NCBI RefSeq assembly: GCF_027023865.1
Contig: NZ_JALVUC010000010.1
Span: forward strand, 1 to 64,000
Origin: Thermococcus sp.
GTDB lineage: Archaea > Methanobacteriota_B > Thermococci > Thermococcales > Thermococcaceae
Reading direction: 5' to 3'
DNA: 64,000 nt
Notes under the pieces: generated by a model
What the model was told of the DNA's origin: nothing
Seen by the model: the letters and a program-made list of their open reading frames with translations, nothing else
Database searches by the model: none
Program-made: the position numbers and the translations under genes
Shown here: in pieces, positions 59,963 through 64,000 of the stretch
Layout of the letters: every line of letters begins with the position of its first letter
Numbering within the stretch: position 1 is the stretch's first letter

Positions 59963-61037
59963 ATGGCTCGGCCATCCGGCCCGTTTCGATTCCAAGCTCG
60001 AAAAGCCCTTTGGAGATAAGTCTAAGCCGCTCGTCGTTTTTCCTCTTGGACTCCTCCAGCATCTCGAAGGCAAGGAACTTGAGTATCCTGCTCCTCTTCC
60101 ATTCGTCCGTTGCCCAGAGGAGTACACTAGTTAGGAAACCTCTATCTATTCCCTTGTCCTTCGTCACCTCGTAGGCCACCATCAGCCTCGTTGCTGGATT
60201 GTAAACCTTGCTCAGATACCCTAAAACTTTATCTGGCTCTTTTAGGTGCCTCCTCGCCAGTGCCGAACCAAGGACATCAGCAACCCTCAGATCCTTGAAG
60301 AGATTCTCCGCTCTCGTAGAATCCTCCGCCTCAAGTAACTTCAGCCCTATCTCCTCTAGCAGGTAGCTCCTAAAGGGTTCAACAAGTCCACGGGCTATCT
60401 TCTCAGCTTCTTCAAGCTCCCCTATGCTTATCATCCTCCTGACGTAGTCCACCACGTATTGGTTTCTTTCGGATTCCTTCTCGCTGAACTGGGGTTTTGG
60501 AGGGATTCTGCCTTCAAGCCTCTTTTCAAAGCGCTCTATTATCCCACCCCTCACTTCACCTTTAAGCGGCAGTATCTCCGCCCCCGGCATTATCTTTCCG
60601 TCCTTGTAAACTAGGCCGTAGGGGAGCGGTTTGAGGTCGTCCATGTCACTCTCCGTGAGGTTGAGGTCGCTCAGCCGTACCCCCTTCAACCCCTTCGAGA
60701 TGATTGCCTTCGCTAGGTAGGTGCTAACCGCCCGGAGGGCCTTCTTCCTGAGGAACTGGTTCTTTATTCTCCGCGCCGCCTCAAGCGCCTCCCTGAACTT
60801 TTCATCCTTTGAGAAGAGGTATGAAAGGGAACGGAGGGCCTCGTCCTTTATAGAGGGGACTGTGATTTCTCCGGCTATCTCAACGGCCCTCTCGGGGTCA
60901 TCGGCGTAGGCCTCGACGATCCAGCGGAGGGCGTAGGAGTGCCAATAGGGATCCTCTATGGACTCAGCGGTGCTCAGCGCTTCTTCTCTTTTCCCCTCCA
61001 TCAGCAGGGTCTTTACCGAGAACAGCTTCCTGTCCAT
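59961..61037 (-). CDS. Helical-repeat (TPR-like) protein, unknown function
   Basis: The 358-aa soluble protein is made of paired amphipathic helices: LMEGKREEALSTAESIEDPYWHSYALRWIVEAY, AVEIAGEITVPSIKDEALRSLSYLF and ISIGELEEAEKIARGLVEPFRSYLLEEIGLKLLEAED. This TPR-like spacing is interrupted by a beta-rich insert around residues 120-165 (VRLSDLNLTESDMDDLKPLPYGLVYKDGKIMPGAEILPLKGEV). No catalytic motif is seen, so a scaffold role is likely. Its ATG is 2 bases after the uridine phosphorylase stop, so the two genes form an operon. Confidence 0.75.
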   Translation of the reverse strand: MDRKLFSVKTLLMEGKREEALSTAESIEDPYWHSYALRWIVEAYADDPERAVEIAGEITVPSIKDEALRSLSYLFSKDEKFREALEAARRIKNQFLRKKALRAVSTYLAKAIISKGLKGVRLSDLNLTESDMDDLKPLPYGLVYKDGKIMPGAEILPLKGEVRGGIIERFEKRLEGRIPPKPQFSEKESERNQYVVDYVRRMISIGELEEAEKIARGLVEPFRSYLLEEIGLKLLEAEDSTRAENLFKDLRVADVLGSALARRHLKEPDKVLGYLSKVYNPATRLMVAYEVTKDKGIDRGFLTSVLLWATDEWKRSRILKFLAFEMLEESKRKNDERLRLISKGLFELGIETGRMAEP

Positions 61038-61038
61038 T

Positions 61039-61872
61039 TCAACCCCTCAGCCCTGGGAACCAGACCTTCTTTCCAGCCCTCTCCTTCTCCTCGTCCCACT
61101 CGGCGAGAATCTTCACCGCTTCACTTGCTACCAACGCTGCCCCCTCTTCACCCTTCTTGCCGAACTCGTTGGTAACCCTGTTGGCGAAGACCGAGCAGAC
61201 GCAGCCGGCTCTCAGACCGTATATGTTTGCCAGCGTGTAGAGCGTTGCCGCCTCCATCTCAAAGTTCGTGACGTTGGCCTGCCTGAGGTCGTCCATTATG
61301 TTCCTTGCAAAGCTCGGGAAGTAGTCTCTAAGGCCGGGCCTGCCCTGGCCAAGGTAGAAGCTGTCGGTCGAGGCCGTTATGCCGAGATGGTAGGGAATTC
61401 CCAGCGTTTCGGCAGCCTCGATGAGCGCCAAAGTCACCTCAAGATCAGCTGAGGCGGGGTATTCCACCCTAACGTACTGCTTTGAAGTCCCTTCAAGTCT
61501 AACCGCGGCTTTGGCTATGATCAGGTCACCTATTTCCATCCCGGGCTGTATCGCTCCCGTCGAGCCGACGCGGATGAAGGTGTTCGCTCCTATCGCGGTA
61601 AGCTCCTCGACCGCTATGGCCGTGGAGGGGCCACCTATTCCAGTTGAGGTGACGCTTATTGGGACACCTTTGTACTTTCCAGTGTGAGTTCTGTACTCGC
61701 GGTGGAATGCTATCTCCCTCGCTTCCTCCCAGAGTGGGCTTATCTTTGGAACCCTCTCCGGATCTCCGGGTAGGAGAACGTAGCGCGCAACATCCCCCGG
61801 TTTACAAGCTATGTGGTACTGATATCCCTCCTCGGTTCGGGGTCTCTCGGCTGAAACGAACTTCCCCCCCAT
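61039..61872 (-). CDS. udp: Uridine phosphorylase
   Basis: The 277-aa protein has the nucleoside phosphorylase layout. YVLLPGDPERVPKI (about residues 28-41) is followed by FIRVGSTGAIQPGMEIGDLIIAKAAVRLEGTS (about 97-128), with the phosphate-binding and ribose-binding residues, and by TNFEMEAATLYTLANIYGLRAGCVCSVFANR (about 195-225), the base-binding signature. It converts uridine and phosphate to uracil and ribose-1-phosphate, feeding the archaeal pentose pathway. I chose ATG 61872 (MGGKFVSAERP) because GGTGGTTGCC precedes it. It is divergent from the threonine-synthase-like gene. Confidence 0.9.
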   Translation of the reverse strand: MGGKFVSAERPRTEEGYQYHIACKPGDVARYVLLPGDPERVPKISPLWEEAREIAFHREYRTHTGKYKGVPISVTSTGIGGPSTAIAVEELTAIGANTFIRVGSTGAIQPGMEIGDLIIAKAAVRLEGTSKQYVRVEYPASADLEVTLALIEAAETLGIPYHLGITASTDSFYLGQGRPGLRDYFPSFARNIMDDLRQANVTNFEMEAATLYTLANIYGLRAGCVCSVFANRVTNEFGKKGEEGAALVASEAVKILAEWDEEKERAGKKVWFPGLRG

Positions 61873-61944
61873 GGCAACCACCTTTTTATGCTCCTGTGCA
61901 TTATACTCAGCGTTGGAGCTAAAAAAGCCTTTGGGGCTGAAAGC

Positions 61945-63009
61945 ATGCTCAAGTGCACACGGTGCGGTAGAACCTATCCTGAGACATTTCGCCTGAGATG
62001 TGACTGTGGCGGAACGCTCCTCGTTGAGAGGGGGTATTATGACTTCTTTGGCAGTATCCTCCCATACTTGGACATGAGGAGATACCTAAGCTTCCTCCCA
62101 ATAGGCGGTAATTACCTTCCGCCGGCAGTCCCATCTATAACACCAACGACCTCACTCCAGATCGGTTCGGCCTTTGGCTTATTCAAGCTGGAGTATCTAC
62201 AGCCAAGCGGCTCCTTCAAAGACAGGGGTACCTTTGTCACCGTTGCAAAGCTCATGGAAGGGGGTATAAACGAGGTCGTCATCGACAGCTCGGGCAATGC
62301 GGCTCTGAGCATGGCCCTCTACTCCCTGCCAGCGGGCATAAGGGTTCACGCCTTCGTCTCCTACGATGCGATGCAGGAAAAGCTCTCGCTCCTTCAGAGG
62401 CTTGGAGCCATTGTTCACTTCGTCGACGGGGACAGGATGGAAGTGCACGAGAGGGCCGTTGAGTTCGCGGAGCGCGAGGGGGTAACCTACGTCTCCCACT
62501 GGTTTAATCCGTATTTTCTCGAGGGCACCAAGACGGCCGCCTTCGAGGCCTACGAGCAGGTCGGCGTCCCGGACTACGTTCTGGCCCCGATCGGGAGCGG
62601 GACACTCTTCCTAGGCCTCTGGAAAGGCTTTAAAGAGCTTGAGAAGATGGGTGAAATCACAAGGCTCCCTGTCTTTGTTGCCGTTCAGGCTTCCGGCTAT
62701 GAGAGCCTCTGCGAGCGCTCCAAGCTGTCGAATCCCCTTGCAGACGGCATAGCCATTCCAGAACCGCCCAGACGGGAGGAGATGGAGAAAGTCCTCGGTG
62801 AAACCGGAGGAACCTGCGTGAGCGTTGGCGAGCCTGAAACCAGGGGCGCGTTAAGCTGGCTTAGAAGGGTTGGCTTTCTCGTTGAGCCTACTTCAGCAAC
62901 GGTTCTAGCGGCGATGTGGAATCTAGTCGAGAGGGGGGAGATACCTGACGGTTCAAAAGTTCTCCTGCCTTTGACAGGCTCGGGCCTTAAACTAACCCAA
63001 GGTATTTAA
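61945..63009 (+). CDS. Threonine synthase-like PLP enzyme
   Basis: The 354-aa protein starts with a zinc-ribbon-like CTRCGRTYPETFRLRCDCGG segment, as in archaeal threonine synthases. The PLP-binding lysine lies in EYLQPSGSFKDRGTF (about residue 92), followed by DSSGNAALSMALYS. A glycine-rich phosphate loop APIGSGTLFLGL (about 215) completes the fold type II signature. It could be threonine synthase or a close relative such as cysteate synthase. The ATG at 61945 has only a weak site, and a short leader is likely. MEMO follows with its own TATA box. Confidence 0.82.
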   Translation: MLKCTRCGRTYPETFRLRCDCGGTLLVERGYYDFFGSILPYLDMRRYLSFLPIGGNYLPPAVPSITPTTSLQIGSAFGLFKLEYLQPSGSFKDRGTFVTVAKLMEGGINEVVIDSSGNAALSMALYSLPAGIRVHAFVSYDAMQEKLSLLQRLGAIVHFVDGDRMEVHERAVEFAEREGVTYVSHWFNPYFLEGTKTAAFEAYEQVGVPDYVLAPIGSGTLFLGLWKGFKELEKMGEITRLPVFVAVQASGYESLCERSKLSNPLADGIAIPEPPRREEMEKVLGETGGTCVSVGEPETRGALSWLRRVGFLVEPTSATVLAAMWNLVERGEIPDGSKVLLPLTGSGLKLTQGI

Positions 63010-63011
63010 AC
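63004..63011 (+). promoter_or_regulatory. TATA box for the MEMO gene
   Basis: ATTTAAAC lies 35-42 bases before ATG 63046, overlapping the stop region of the upstream gene. Confidence 0.5.
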
Positions 63012-63045
63012 TTTTAAAGCCAATTACTAAGTGGAGGTGAGTGAA

Positions 63046-63924
63046 ATGGGCGTTAGGTATCCTGCCGTCGCTGGAAGTTTCTATCCTATCGATGAAGAAC
63101 TGGTAGATATGCTTGGGAAGTTTTTTAGTGATTTGGGTGGGGAAGGGAGAAAGAAGAGGATAACAGCCGGCGTTGCACCTCACGCAGGTTACGTCTTCTC
63201 AGGTTATACTGCAAGCAGAACGTATAAGGCGATATTCGAGGACGGTCTGCCGGAGACCTTCGTGATACTTGGTCCAAATCACACCGGCCTCGGCTCGCCG
63301 ATAGCTGTCTATCCGGAAGGCGAGTGGCTAACTCCGCTCGGGAACATCGAGGTCGATGCTGATATGGCAAAAGCAATAGCAAAGCTCTCTGGAATAGCAG
63401 ATCTGGATGAGACCGCCCACACCTACGAGCACTCCATCGAGGTTCAGATTCCCTTCATACAGTACCTTGCCGAGAAGGCCGGAAAGGAGGTCAAAATCGT
63501 TCCAATAGTCCTTGGAATTCAGGACAAAGAAGTTGTTGAAGGCCTTGGAAAGGCCATCTTTGAAGCCTCAAAAGAACTCGGCAGAGACGTCGTGGTTATA
63601 GCAAGCACTGATTTCATGCATTATGGGAGGATGTACGGCTACGTGCCCTTTAGGGTAAGGGCCGAAGAGCTTCCCCACAGGATAAAGGAGTGGGACTTCC
63701 GCGTGATAAGGAGGATCCTCGACTTTGATGTTGGGGGCATGTTCCACGAGCTAAGGGAGATGCGCCATACCATGTGCGGGCCTGGAGGAGTTGGGGCTGC
63801 GATAGTTTACTCTCACCGCTCCGGAGCTCTTGGGGCCGAACTCTTGCACTACACGACCAGCTACGAGGTGAGCCTCTCGACAGACGCGATAGTTGGCTAC
63901 GCGAGCATAGTGATTAGGAGGTAA
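63046..63924 (+). CDS. MEMO1-family protein (AmmeMemoRadiSam system protein B)
   Basis: The 292-aa protein starts [19 protein letters not shown]. It has the metal-site histidines of the MEMO/extradiol dioxygenase fold: [14 protein letters not shown] (about residue 45), [10 protein letters not shown] (about 77), [12 protein letters not shown] (about 127) and STDFMHYG (about 192). The family is found in a three-part set with AMMECR1 and radical SAM proteins; the other two are not in this window. Its activity in archaea is not established. I chose ATG 63046 because GGAGGTGAGTGA precedes it. Confidence 0.9.
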   Translation: MGVRYPAVAGSFYPIDEELVDMLGKFFSDLGGEGRKKRITAGVAPHAGYVFSGYTASRTYKAIFEDGLPETFVILGPNHTGLGSPIAVYPEGEWLTPLGNIEVDADMAKAIAKLSGIADLDETAHTYEHSIEVQIPFIQYLAEKAGKEVKIVPIVLGIQDKEVVEGLGKAIFEASKELGRDVVVIASTDFMHYGRMYGYVPFRVRAEELPHRIKEWDFRVIRRILDFDVGGMFHELREMRHTMCGPGGVGAAIVYSHRSGALGAELLHYTTSYEVSLSTDAIVGYASIVIRR

Positions 63925-64000
63925 TGGTGTTTTCTCTCTTCGTGCATTAATTGTTTTCATGTTTTACCTTTATATCAGAAAATTAAAGAAAAGGGAAACT

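Overview
The window reads as a chromosomal segment of a hyperthermophilic euryarchaeon of the Thermococcales, most likely Thermococcus. The evidence is an S13-S4-S11-RpoD / L18e-L13-S9-RpoN-RpoK-enolase-like-S2 cluster, a three-subunit RPA operon (RPA41/14/32), FtsZ-SecE-Spt5-L11-L1-L10-L12, eIF2-gamma, Dph2, archaeal promoters with TTTAWA-type TATA boxes, CCA-encoding tRNA genes, GGTG/GGAGG ribosome binding sites and many GTG starts. Base composition is moderately GC rich. I did not identify the species.

Layout. 1-6.6 kb: ribosomal protein and RNA polymerase operons punctuated by tRNA-Ser, -Leu, -Pro and -Leu. 6.6-13.2 kb: PadR regulator, FUN14 protein, flippase, tRNA-Pro, dolichol-phosphate mannosyltransferase with GtrA domain, a KaiC-like ATPase, an M28-like peptidase. 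13.3-16.8 kb: a trkH-trkA potassium-uptake pair, both frameshifted, then a phosphoesterase and the 37-aa L41e gene. 16.8-22.5 kb: nitrilase, methyltransferase, and an accessory set (SdpI-like, PadR, YhfC-like, YbjQ-like, YiiX-like). 22.7-30.5 kb: dph2, then a decayed accessory region of HEAT-repeat proteins, a double-KaiC ATPase and its partner, with duplicated fragments of dph2 and of a METTL5-like methyltransferase. 30.5-37.4 kb: an NSUN-type RNA methyltransferase split by a 413-bp TnpB-less transposon, MscS/DUF432, NYN-like, HD, PIN and eIF2-gamma. 37.5-39 kb: a membrane protein and a broken secreted protein. 39-49.6 kb: S6e, Sec61-beta, a PRC-barrel/coiled-coil protein, EngB, regulator, polynucleotide kinase, prenyltransferase, RPA operon, ScpB, 5S rRNA, tRNA-Asp, palindromic repeats, tRNA-Thr, fucose-isomerase-like protein. 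49.7-53.7 kb: a TRAP-TAXI transporter truncated around a TnpB insertion sequence. 53.8-64 kb: D-Tyr deacylase, ftsZ-to-L12 operons, a second palindromic repeat beside tRNA-Arg, a helical-repeat protein, uridine phosphorylase, threonine-synthase-like protein and MEMO.

Two signals stand out. First, three copies of one IS605-type element can be delimited to the base: an autonomous TnpB copy, a 413-bp copy keeping a probable omega-RNA region, and a 46-bp end-to-end fusion. All sit next to TTAC, and all end in GGTCAG. Removing the 413-bp copy restores the methyltransferase reading frame exactly. Second, a family of hairpin-ended palindromic repeats abuts the 3' ends of three tRNA genes within 3-6 bases.

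Roughly a dozen accessory genes carry one-base indels or other lesions, while the housekeeping genes in the window are uninterrupted. The NSUN gene, split by the transposon, is the one exception. Real decay of accessory functions is therefore more likely than uniform sequencing error, although three of the indels lie in six-base G/C runs and need checking against reads. All calls are from reading the sequence; no database search was run.
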